This document shows positions 27,901 to 38,600 of a stretch of 64,000 nt of DNA, one piece after another (position 1 is the first letter of the stretch; each line of letters opens with the position of its first letter). The stretch is taken from NCBI RefSeq assembly GCF_036417845.1, contig NC_089982.1, forward strand, positions 67,159,684 to 67,223,683, given 5' to 3'. A program made the position numbers and the translations under genes. Source of the DNA: Apteryx mantelli. Lineage: Eukaryota; Chordata; Aves; Apterygiformes; Apterygidae. Below the pieces are notes generated by a model. The model saw only the letters and a list, made by a program, of their open reading frames with translations. It was not told the DNA's origin and searched no databases.

Positions 27901-30900
27901 ATACGTATTATCAAATTTCCAAGTCAGAGCTCTACATTAACTTAAAACCAACTTAAGTTCCCTACTAGATAACATTTATTTTACTTGCGTTAAGAATACA
28001 GAAGCCTGTCAGAACTGTGATATTAAAAAGATTTCAAAACAAAATTGTACCTGTAACAGAGTTGAAATGTGCGTAAATTTCCGGGCCATTCGAGTTACTT
28101 CAGGTAAGTAACTTGATAAGAGACTAGTGTCCAGCTATAACAAACAAAACAAATAACAGTTAACAGATGATTTGTCTCAGAAGAAATTTTAGACTACCGA
28201 AATGGAAAGACAGATGGGGAGGAACCCACAAAAAGCTGCCTTTTCTCATTTCCTTAAAGTCGATTTTAAAAGGGAAATACATTCTAAGTCAAAGGAGCAC
28301 AAATAATTTTGATACATCAACAAAAACTCCTGATAAAGATTCTTCATTTTGGAATTCTAATAATAATAATTTTAAGAATGGCTGTTCTGGATAGCCTTGA
28401 TAATCTACAGCATTGCTGCTATGTCTTTGTGTGCAGAATGAAGAAAATCTGAATAAATATAAACAAAATTGAATAAATTAATGTTATATTTAAAGTAGTA
28501 TTTTAAAAGAATGCCTCAGAGCTTCATCTCCATCAGTCTCATCAGTGAGACTGCAAGTTAATGTGATAAACTGAAAAGCTAAATTGAAGTGAATTTTAGA
28601 AAGACTGAAAATAGAAGTTTGTGGTTATCCTGCAAATAATGGGAAAACAATAAAGTTACTTGAAAGTAATTAAACTACAGCTTTTTTACTCTTAAAGAAC
28701 ATTTTAAACTTATTTTACTTGCCTGAAAATATGTCATCTCTGCTTCACTGTCCGGAGAGTCTTGTATCTCTGTAATAACTGATAGTGATTTCAAATCACC
28801 AGACAAACATAAGCCACAACAGGAACCTGGCACCTGAAGGATTCAAGTTTAAAAGTTAATGAAATATTGCATTATACAATAAATACAATGATGTATTTAC
28901 TGCGCTAGCATATTTACCTACAAAGGCAGCTGCATTCAATTACATGTAAAAATCAAAATGAAATTTTCAATTACTGTACAGAAACTAAAGCACCCTTGTT
29001 ACTGTGGATTAGTGCTGAAGCAGCTTGTTTCATTTGAAACAAGACCTTAAGCTATCCAGTCAGAGCTGCAGTGTTTTTCCAACAATAAACAAACACACAA
29101 ACCAAGACCAACAAGCATTCCTTTCTTGAAACTTCAGCAAACCAGTTTCACTTATGTGTAAGCATACATCTATTGCTTTATTCAATTCAGCTGTACTTTG
29201 GTATATGTTGAAGAAAAATCTATGGGAAGGAAACGAACATACCCCAGTTACCATAGCAATTTTGAACATTCCGTAAGCATAAATCTCAATAAATCCTGAG
29301 CTGCCACCAACAACAAGAGCATTGAGCCTATAAAAAGAGAAGAATATGTGCTGATGAGCATACCAAAAAAAAAATTGTGAACTTTTCTCTCTAGACTATC
29401 AAAAGTCACACCTGTCTGTCAATTTCTAAGGCATACAAATATAATCCTTAATACTTAAAATGCAAGCCCATTAGTAAAGATACCCTAACGAATCATTGAA
29501 ACAAAATAAATACTGCACTGTCTATGACCTAAGAAATTAAAGAACTACCAACAATTAGCAGCTTAGATTTCATTAATATGACCTGCCACTAATATACACA
29601 AAAAGCATTATCAGTTATTAAATGAATTGATAGAATGGGGAAAAAATAACAGACAAAATTCAGGCACAAAAGTCCTTCTTCACTAACTTTAGTCCTTACA
29701 GAAGGAAAAAGTAACTGTTTCTAGCAACAGCCCACTTTCCAACACAGGCCACAAAGCATTCTTACAAAGCTGCTTTTGCATTCTACTGAATCTATCCTAA
29801 TTATGTGCAGAAAGAGTTTGTGGCAGGCACTCTTCAGCTCAGCCTCAAAGGCAATATCATTTAAAACAGATGTAGCAGCTAAAACAGATGTCAGAGATAA
29901 CAGCATTAGAGACAGAAACAATGAACAGGACCTGGGACAGAGATCTGTGTTTTGCTCACTTCTTAAAGCCAACTTACTACAGTAACTTGGAAAAAAAGCT
30001 TCTCTGTGCCCTCTCCCTTTGTTTCTACATTTAAAACACGAAACTTTGGACAGGGAGGTTGTCTATTGCTGTCTTAGGGCAATACACCTTCAACCACACA
30101 TATTTGCATACATTACAGTGAACAGTAACACTCTCCAACATAAAAGAAATACCAATGTTTTACACATCCCTGTATAAACATAAAAAAATTAACTGCAATT
30201 TCTGCCTATTACACAGGTAACTATGTCAAAAGAGAATGTTTCCATTAAAACAAATATAGAACTTAGCAAAGCGGTATCTGGAAAGCTTTTGGTTTGTTTA
30301 ACTGGATGGCTGAAAGAGCACAGAACCAGGAAAGCTCCTACAACTAATAAACACACAGCTGCCCTATCTTTTCTCCTAGTAAGGAAGTCCTGCTATAAGA
30401 AGAGATGTCAAGTCTTAAAAAGGAATAACTGGTGACAGTACAGAGATGTAGATTTTGAAATGAGGAGTATGATTCTCAGTGGCAGGTCTGCAAGGGACAG
30501 TAAAAGAAAGCAAATGGAAACACAAACACAGAAGTTAAGTGTCCTCCTCTAGGTTGCCCAGCAAGTGCTTGGCAAAGCTAATCCCCATCTGCTAAACTAA
30601 ATCTCATCCAACTGCTCCTCATGTGTTTCCTAGTGAAAGATCCTTAGTTATTTTAAAGTAACCTTAATACAGCCAATTTCAGTTTTTGTGTCACATTTAG
30701 CTTTGTCACACTCATGCAAACCCACAGAAATTCCCTGTCTGTAATAACAAAAATCCACAATGTTTCCACGATCAGCTGAAGTAACACATACAACATTCCC
30801 TTCAAATGCAGACCAAGAAATCTTCTTCTAAGGAAAAGAATCTATGGCAGCAACAGCAGCTGCTGATAGTGTGCCAGACAATCCTTCTAAATTGAGAGGG

Positions 30901-33900
30901 GAAAAAAAAGTGGAAACTGATGAAGACTTTTTTTAATATATTCTTTTGACTTCATCTTTGTACATGAAAAAAGAAGGCATTCCACATCCTTTCTCCAGAA
31001 CCATGAACAACCAGTTACTAATAACTTAAAAGTAAAATTATTCATTATTTTACAATTAAAAATAAGAAAAAAAAACACCAGAATTTACCTTACATCGCCC
31101 AGAAGCTTCATAATCTCATCTGACTTTTCTTCACTGAAAACAAAAAAAAATATGATTGGGGTTTATGTAGCTTGTCTCAATAACAGAAAGCAAAAAAAAC
31201 AGAAAGAGATAAAAAACGACACTTTCTCACCTGAAGATTTTCGCAGTGGTGCTATAACTGAAAATAAAATAATTTTTCTCAGTAACAATGTACAGACATG
31301 CAATCCAAAGCATTTGTACAGCATTAAAGATTAATAACCAAAACAATGACAACAAATGACAAATTAGATCTTCATAGTATAATGCTTACTTTTTTGGTAG
31401 TGCAGGTAATTTAGGCAAAAGGAGATTTGACTCATCCTCAGCATTGTAAAAGGAAGTGAGAACACTGAAAAAGAAGTATGATTGTTTTTACAATCAAAGT
31501 TGCAAAAAAGGAGAAGAAAAATTCTTTCTACCTTCGAAGTTACAGCAGAGACTCAAATGGTCACATATGTTAGAGTTGCAAATCTCAGAGGCTAATCTCT
31601 TATGTACCCTTTAATAATTTAATTTATAAAATGAACAAACTAATAAAAGGAGTCTGATAATCTAGTTTTATTTTCACCAAAGGAGAATATACAGTTTTTA
31701 TTTGCTGGCTCAATAGCTTGCCACCAAATCCTCCATAAATTATCTGTAACGCAGATACGACTGAGGGTCTCTGTTTAAACTCAACCCTGCCCCCATTGTA
31801 CCTGCACCTCAAAAAAACTTCAATTCAAAGACACATGTTACAGTATGAGGAAGACTAAAGCACAGTACTTAACACCACAGCTTAGACATGCTGGAAGGAT
31901 GAGATTCCCTCCAAGAAGATAAATCTGTCCCCATGAAGAGAAAAATGCTAGACTGATATAAGATGTATTTATTTTCTTAGTACTTTTAGATTTGTACTTT
32001 AAGGAAGAGAGAATCCCCAAGTCAGACCGCCCCAACCCCCTCACTTTTTAAAATAAATGTTTAATTATTGTCTTGCACTGCAATAAGGCACATACCAGAG
32101 GGTTTTGTGAGATCACAGAAAAGGGGACCACGGTGCCCTAGAGCTCACAAGTGCTGCAAGAATTGTGTAATGACACACACTTGCAGTCACCAGCAGCACT
32201 CTGACATCCTGAAGCAACTGTATCCGTGGCAGAACCGCCAATGGGGCAGGATATAATAACAAAGGCACACTGTGAAAGGAGTAAGCACCCTACTAGGGCA
32301 CTGAAAACACAGATGAAGTAAGATTTAAATATAATACTCTCCCTGGTTAACAAAATAGATGAATATAACAACATTATTACAATTAGTTTAATAAATTAAT
32401 ACATTAGTTGATATTAAGGTAAACTGAATCAGGAGGCAGGCTGTACAACAATACCTCAAGCTAACACTAGATTAAGGAAGCTCTTAATATGTGGGTGCTC
32501 AAGGTCTTGCTGAAATATTTTTGTATAACCTAAAAGAACCACAAGACTAAGATTTCAGCACTACAAATAAGCATATAAAAATGTCTATTCTAACAAAAAG
32601 GAAAATTTTAACAAAGAGGTGAGAAAATGATACAGCTATGTAATATTGTATTCTTTTGTTTAACCACTTGTAACATACTAACTATAGATTATCAGTAAGA
32701 TAATACTACATAGCCTATGTTTACCTATAGAGGTTTTCAGCCCTACCTGCTTTCTTCAGTTACTTCCATCCAATGCATGTAAGTAATAGAAGAGTCCACT
32801 GAGAAGGAGTGCAAGCTTTCAGGTTTTTCTACATCACACAGAATAATCCGCTTGGTATCAGTAAGGCCAAAAGCCAAAACTAGAGAAGGAAAAGTATAAT
32901 ATATAAATAACCAACATGCAAAACTTTGTATTTACTTTATGCTGGACTAGAAAACAACATTCCTTCAAAGCCTACTACTGGACAGAATAGTTGTGCCTAG
33001 TAGTCTCCTTGTCTTTTATATACCGTACTTCCAAACTCTCACTTGAAACCTACTTACCAGAATGAAGGTTTGAATTCCTATCATATTTTTAAGTAACGTA
33101 TTTAAGTCAAAAGTCTGATCCCACAATTATTTATCTGCATGTTGAACTGAAGTACACACTTCTAACTACAGTTCTGATAAAGCACAGGCATTAGTTTTTG
33201 CAAATTTGAGGCTAAAATATATTTAAAGACTATTCAATAGCAGTTTTCATTTTATTACAACAAAGTACAATTTAAGACTTGCTGAGCAACATTTGCATCA
33301 CCACCTTTTTCAGCTTTATTCATCTATAAAAACATACAGCAGGCATCTGTTACTGCATCTACGTAATCACAGGCAACCAGCTTAAAAAAAATTTTCTTAA
33401 ACTCCAACTTAAAACTAAACAGGCAGTTTTTACCCACATCTCATGTCAGAATATTGTTCCCATTCTCACCCTTCTAATGGGCCAAAAAAACCCCACCTAG
33501 TTTCCAACATATACTTATTAAGCTATTAATTTCAACATTATCTCTATTAATAAGACATTACTGTCTTTACAGACCTTATTCTATCACAAAAAGAGCTTTT
33601 TTTTCCTTCTCTAGCATAATATTAGAGAACAATTTTCACCTCTAATATTTAGCCTAAGCTAAAGAAGTCAAGCTATTCAGTCTGTCCTGATCTTTCTCTA
33701 TTCTCCAAATGAATTTTGTAGTTCACATGAAAATATTCTGCCTACTTAGGAAATGGAAGCTTTGCTATATCTTGGAAAGCAATATTCTTGGACATAAATT
33801 CACTTTGCCAATGTTTTCTTGCAATTGCCTTCAATATCCCTAATCCTTCCCTATAACTTCGAATAAACCTACATAAAATTAAGCTACCCTTTTCTTTAAA

Positions 33901-34779
33901 TACAGTTTACTTGAAGATTTCCTTCAGAGATAAGAGGTATCATCACCACAACTTGCACTGATTTCCCAACAGGATTTTTATTGCAACGCGTCACCTCATA
34001 TACTTCACATTACTTTTGCCATCTGGTCTCCAAGCAAGAGCTGTCACTTCTTTTCCTGTATTTTCATTTGGAGGCAAACTCCAAACTCGCTGGAAGTTTG
34101 CAAGGCGATGAAGTAAAACCTGAAAAGCAAACACACGTAAGATTAAAAATAATAATAATAATAGCCTGTAAATCAATTCAAGATGCAAATTTTTACTTTT
34201 CTTTAATAAGTCCTACATCTCAGGTGTCATCTTCTCCTCTAGGAGACGATTCATTCCTACGCCATTTTACAGGACACTGCTTGCTCTGCAGCATAAAATA
34301 CAAGCCGTGCCCCGCACGGAGCCAGCGGGGCTCCCTGCGCTTCTCCAGCGAGCACGGCCTGGAAGCACGGCGGCTCCTCTCCATGCGGGATCACAGCCAG
34401 CCTTCCAGGAGAAAAGAAATACTGGAAAACTGAAGTAATTGAAAAAGGGGCACTTAAATTGCGCGAATGTAGGCACTGAGAGTCCCGCTGGTGAACGCGC
34501 TCGCTAATTACACAGGCGGCAGGAACAACAGGCACTAACAGCTCGACGAGACCGTTGCCGTGGCCGCACGCTTGGCCAGGCTCCCCGGGCCGAGGCGGTA
34601 CGGCAACAGCAAAGCGCCCCAACGCCTGCACGAAACGGCGGCGTTTCCCCGCCGCCCCGGGCCGCGCTCACCTCCCCCGCGCGGTTGGCCAGGGCGATGA
34701 GGTCGCGCTTGGGGGACCAGGCCATGAAGACGACCTCCTGCGGCAGCTGCTTCTCCCCGACCTGCCGGAAGGCCGGCAT
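15685..34779 (-). CDS. ANAPC4: Anaphase-promoting complex subunit 4 (APC4), complete, 28 coding exons
   Basis: Scaffold subunit of the APC/C, the ubiquitin ligase that triggers anaphase. In the family it sits in the platform with APC1, APC5 and APC15. The spliced frame gives 803 residues (human 808) with no internal stop. Exons, 5' to 3': 34672-34779, 34014-34119, 32747-32879, 31390-31464, 31231-31257, 31089-31133, 29243-29327, 28723-28833, 28051-28134, 27719-27805, 26962-27026, 26819-26861, 26644-26720, 26088-26188, 25955-26006, 25603-25658, 24362-24408, 23091-23147, 22864-22920, 22238-22331, 20677-20774, 20104-20165, 19984-20022, 19794-19895, 18606-18683, 17701-17871, 16342-16465, 15685-15912. 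The N-terminal WD40 part (residues ~1-230) carries [20 protein letters not shown] and [10 protein letters not shown]. The helical long domain spans about 230-450. Propeller sequence follows ([26 protein letters not shown]), and then an acidic tail. The ATG at 34779 has a good Kozak context and leads straight into the conserved block. Intron 8 has a GC donor. Junctions were placed by eye. Confidence 0.96.
15817..15849 (-). repeat. coding trinucleotide repeat (GAA)n giving a poly-Glu run
   Basis: Nine uninterrupted TTC units on the plus strand (15817-15843) followed by CTC and TTC read as 11 Glu codons in ANAPC4. The purity of the array suggests slippage and probable length variation between individuals. 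Confidence 0.9.
20856..21280 (+). mobile_element. CR1 LINE fragment, 3' part, sense on plus (ANAPC4 intron 20)
   Basis: The order of blocks matches the CR1 non-LTR retrotransposon as I remember it: a 'gtgctaagatggtct' block, a 'tgaggagaagttgagggg' block, 'ttcagcctagagaagagagga', then 'ggcactggagcagcgtgcccag' and a ruined 3' end. It is diverged and 5' truncated, and lies opposite to the host gene. The edges are approximate. Confidence 0.8.
21395..21487. repeat. near-perfect inverted repeat (hairpin) in ANAPC4 intron 20
   Basis: The left arm 21395-21431 is complementary to the right arm 21455-21487. The arms differ by one substitution and by a 4-base TTTG tandem duplication in the left arm. 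The loop is 23 bases (21432-21454). The arms start ATTTGGTAATTATTGA and their complement ends AATAATTACCAAAT. It lies about 115 bp beyond the CR1 fragment. It could be a tiny MITE, a microRNA-like hairpin or a chance product of template switching. I see no clear target-site duplication. Confidence 0.85.
23206..23790 (-). mobile_element. CR1 LINE fragment, antisense on plus (ANAPC4 intron 17)
   Basis: On the plus strand it reads as the reverse complement of CR1: 'ccaggctgaacaagcccagc', 'tcctcacagggcaagtgctc', 'ttgtactgggggggggccca', 'tgccatccaccaacaccccc' and 'gtggtctgcaaatatgatgc'. Both ends are missing; the terminal 3' repeat is not present. The copy is moderately diverged and lies in the same orientation as ANAPC4. 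Confidence 0.88.
28721..28722 (-). promoter_or_regulatory. ANAPC4: non-canonical GC splice donor of ANAPC4 intron 8
   Basis: Exon 8 ends in TATTTTCAG and is followed by GCAAGTAAA, where the plus strand shows GC instead of AC. The conserved junction (YFQ then LDTS, as human YFQ then LETN) and a phase-0 fit to exon 9 leave no nearby GT choice. Apart from the C, the donor matches the consensus, as is typical of GC-AG introns. Confidence 0.88.
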
Positions 34780-35070
34780 GGCGCCGCCGCCGCCCTCCCT
34801 CGCTGCCTCCCCCCTCTCCGGGCGCCCCCGGCCCCGCGGCGACCCGCCGCCGCCGCCGCCGCCGCCAGCCGCGCGCTCTCCGCTCCCGGCTTCCGGCGGC
34901 GGCGCGCCCCGGCCCCGCCCCTCCACGGCCCGCCCCGCCCCGCGGGCGGCGGCAGCAGGCGCGGCGGCGGGCGGCGGCCCTGCGCGCTGCCGGCCCCGGC
35001 ACTGCCAGCCCCCATTTCCCCTTTCCCACAGGCGCCCGTGGCCGCCGGCTTCATCTCTGCAGTAGGTCTC
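34300..35070 (-). promoter_or_regulatory. ANAPC4: CpG island promoter and 5' UTR of ANAPC4
   Basis: This GC-rich, CpG-dense block sits in AT-rich surroundings and is centred on the ANAPC4 start codon. It holds GC-box (Sp1-type) sequences at 34912-34921 and 34930-34942 and an ETS-type CTTCCGG at 34890-34896, all within about 165 bp upstream of the ATG. No TATA box is evident, as expected for a housekeeping gene. Several long open frames across it on both strands are composition artefacts. Confidence 0.85.
34844..34866 (-). repeat. (CCG)n/(GGC)n repeat in the ANAPC4 5' leader
   Basis: About eight CCG units on the plus strand read as GGC in the transcript, 65-87 nt upstream of the ANAPC4 ATG. 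In the ANAPC4 frame they spell glycines, and that frame stays open from at least 34926 with no stop. It has no in-frame upstream ATG there. Confidence 0.85.
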
Positions 35071-35600
35071 ACCTCTGTGGTAGCAGCGCCAGCCCCAAAA
35101 TATTAAAACTCATGAGTTTTTAATCTAAATTGTTAAGCTAGTTTAAAAATAAAGCATACTTACAGGGCTTTCTGTTCTGCTTGCTAAACGTCTGAAGTAC
35201 TTTCAGTTTCTTTCCTCAGACTTTTTTCCACTGTAAGCATTTGGAGAAAAAACTCAAACGCAGACCCGTACCGCGAGAAGCACGGAACTACCCATGAGAA
35301 GGGGTGCTAAGAACTGGTGCCTTCCCGTCACCCCACCTCGCCTGCTCCCTCGCTCCGAGTTCCCCAGGACCCACCACGAAACCACAGCATCCAGTACCTG
35401 CTACCCAGTTTAGTATTTCTGACCTCTCCGCAATATTCCTCTTTTGACTTCAGACTCCAGCTCAATCGGACAAATAGCTAATCCTAGGCACACAACATTG
35501 TCACATTAGGCAAATACATGGTAAGAGAGCTGTTTATATTGCATTTTTTTCAGTAATGATGTAAAACATAAAAGAATTGTCACTTTTAATTCAATCAGGT
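35070..35600. other. short ZCCHC4-ANAPC4 intergenic gap
   Basis: The DNA between the ANAPC4 CpG island and the ZCCHC4 poly(A) signal is unremarkable, apart from a few scattered CpGs near 35270-35370. I see no exon, repeat or RNA gene in it. Confidence 0.6.
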
Positions 35601-35606
35601 TTTATT
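35585..35606 (-). terminator. ZCCHC4: ZCCHC4 polyadenylation signals
   Basis: A canonical AATAAA (minus strand 35601-35606) is followed by ATTAAA (35585-35590), starting about 70 nt after the ZCCHC4 stop codon. A short 3' UTR ending near 35570-35590 is the simplest reading. Confidence 0.6.
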
Positions 35607-35675
35607 TTGAACATTAATATTAATAGAAAATGGAATCAAAGCGGGCTACAAAAAAATCTTCTGCATAACAATGTA

Positions 35676-38600
35676 TCAATAAGGAAGGCTGCATTTCTTT
35701 TTCTTATTCTTCATTCTTTTCCTGGAGAATATTGCATGCTTCATAGCTGATCTTTTACAGATCCCCATCTTTACCTTCTTTGGAGTTTTCTGCCTTTTCT
35801 TTTTGTCAGTTCTGTAAAGCAAGCAAGAAATGCACAGATTAAAGCAGACAACGTACATCTGCATTTGCTCATAATTTAATCTGTCCATATAAGTATATGA
35901 ACTCAGAAGTACTGTCACAAAAAGTACAAGGGACATTCCATTTTACAAGGAATTCATGACGCAAATGGATTGTTTTTTGTCTCTGACAAAAGACGTATTT
36001 CATAACAGAAAACACTAATTTTAACAAATAAAATGTACATATATACACATACAGCAACATTTTAGCTCTACTACTCTATAACCAGAACTCAGAGTAATGT
36101 CATAGCAGGACACAAGCGATACACCTGTAGTCCAGTACCACCTGGCAGGTACCTGGCGAATCTCCTGAAGCCGATCCAACAGGTTAACTATCTGAATCTC
36201 ACTATGCAACAGAGGTACATCTTTTGGGAGGCGAGACTTATTTCTACTGCTCCATCCATTCAAGTCAAGAATTACAAACAAACCAATGCATTCTGGACAG
36301 GAAGTTAAAAAAGTACTAATAAAAGTACTTAACATGCTCCTCATTAATAAAATCTTACAGGCTGGAGATTTAGGCCCTACTACAGAGGGCACCTGAAGTA
36401 CCAGATGGAACAGTAAAAGACACTACAATGAGCAAAACAGACAGGAATCAAGAAAAACAAAGTAGTGACTGCTCTCTCTGCCCTTTGGTGAGGAATTAAG
36501 GAGCTAAAAGTGTTTCATTACTTTAGATTAATTTTGAATCTTGACAGAGTTATCTCCTATGCACCATTCACCAAGTGTTGAATCCATACAAATCCATTTT
36601 GAAAGAAAAGCCACTATTTTTACAGTTAAGGAATTAGGACACATAGTAAGTGACCTGCCTAAATCATGCTGCTTTTTATCATATGTTCCTCCAGTTGACA
36701 TAGTTCCCACAGAACCTCCACAATGATGCAGCAAATGGACAACAGTGAAAGCTGGTATCAGCATACAAAGCCTAAAATTCTCTCTTCCTACAACCATTTT
36801 CATGGAATAAGAATCACCTCCCATATCTGAAAGGTATCTTCAATTACATTAACGCAATATCAAACTTACTGGCAAGCTGTTTTAGTGACGGACAGACTGG
36901 GACAGGTACTGCGTTTGTGACCCGCTTTGCCACAAACAAAACAGCCAGCTTCAGTCCTCTCACAAGCGTGTTCTTGAAGAGCACAGCAGTTGCAATTGTT
37001 ACAGTGAAACCAAGCTGTAAAATGCATAATAGAATTTTGATCTTGAAAAGGCTTATAATGATCATTTTGAAACCAAGCTTTAAATAACATATAGCAATTG
37101 CCTACATGTTTATAAACTTCTCATTAAGAAGTTTACAAAATCAGGAAATTCCTATACAGCAAATCAAAATACACAACCTGTTTCTTAACAAATGTACATG
37201 GAATTTACTATGCCTTGACTTAACAGGAATTTATCACATTTCCACATAGTGGAAACCTACCCAATCAAGTTATTTACTGACAATTTGTGTAAAACAGTTT
37301 TTTCTCCCTTTATTCTCTGTGTTCTGAATGATTACATTTTATTTCTTCTATAGTATATTTTCTGGTTTGTCAGCTCAGTTTCTCTGGATTATAGCTTAAA
37401 CAGTAAGTGTACTTTCCCTTAGAAAAGTATTTTTCTGTACTTACAGGGTTTTACACATTTGTTGCAAAGAGCACAATGCTTCCATCGTCTACCATCCTAC
37501 AAATAAAAGATGAATAAATGCATTGTTTTTCTCTTTAAAAAACACCCAAACAGATACAAACATTGATTCTGTCTTAAAACTGAGCTAGTGATACATGTTC
37601 CCATTTATTTACAGAAGCGACATATACATTGTAGGGAGTTTAAAAACAGAAGTCTCGAGAATCTGTGACAACCACAGCAGAATGGCTACATTTTGAAGTC
37701 AGCAAGTTCTTCAACTTCCCAAGCATAACAAAAAAGGTATGCATCAACAACAACAACAAAAAAAGAATAAAATATATCACAAGGGGCAAGCAGCAAGCTT
37801 TTGCAGCCCTCCTTCCAAACCAAAGCAGTCAGGAAACAGGAATTAATTCCCAGGGAGTTATGAATGATGTTCTGTGAAGTAAATAAAAAGATGCCTGAAT
37901 TGAATTGCCTAGGGTTTTCCAACAAAATCAATACCAGAATAGGTTTTTACCAGGGCAAAAATTACAGTATTTGACTACTGCTAAAATTGCCATCCAGAAA
38001 GAAGTCAAAATACTTACTTTTGATGTACATGAATTGCATATCTCACAATGTTGGTTACCAGAGCTAACGTATCGCTGACATATAGTGCAAAACCTGAAAA
38101 AAATAAAGTTACAAATATATTGGTCCAGTATTTGCTCAAGAAACTACATAAATGAGTTTTCTACAATCTCAACAGTAAAAGGAAGGATTGCAAAATCACT
38201 TTGCTAAATGAAAGATAATGTTTTTGACTCATACAACTACTTAGGCCCAGAGCCTCGTAATCATTTAGACACCTGAAGTACCAAATAGCAAAGTTTAGGT
38301 GCTTGAATTCAAATCAGCAATATATATTATCAGCAGCAAATCCAACAGGGAAAAAAGAAAAAAAAAGGTACTTGATTGCCATTGGTAAAATTCCCCTGTT
38401 CCCAAAACTTCTCTTAGTGCTCATGTTCTGAACTACTGTCTCAACCAAGCTGATTATCAGGGATAGCTGTAAATCTCCATCTCCCACAGGCATGCACATT
38501 ATTTCCTCTGGGCTAGTTGAAAAATCCCATCATTCCACACTAGCTAATGTAAAACTCTTAGGTGCCCAACTCTCCTACACCTTGTTTATAAAATACAGGA

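Noticed and set aside
34504-35106. Several long overlapping frames on both strands around the ANAPC4 promoter
   Set aside because: These are CpG-island composition artefacts rich in Arg, Gly, Ala and Pro. Only the 36 codons of ANAPC4 exon 1 are conserved.
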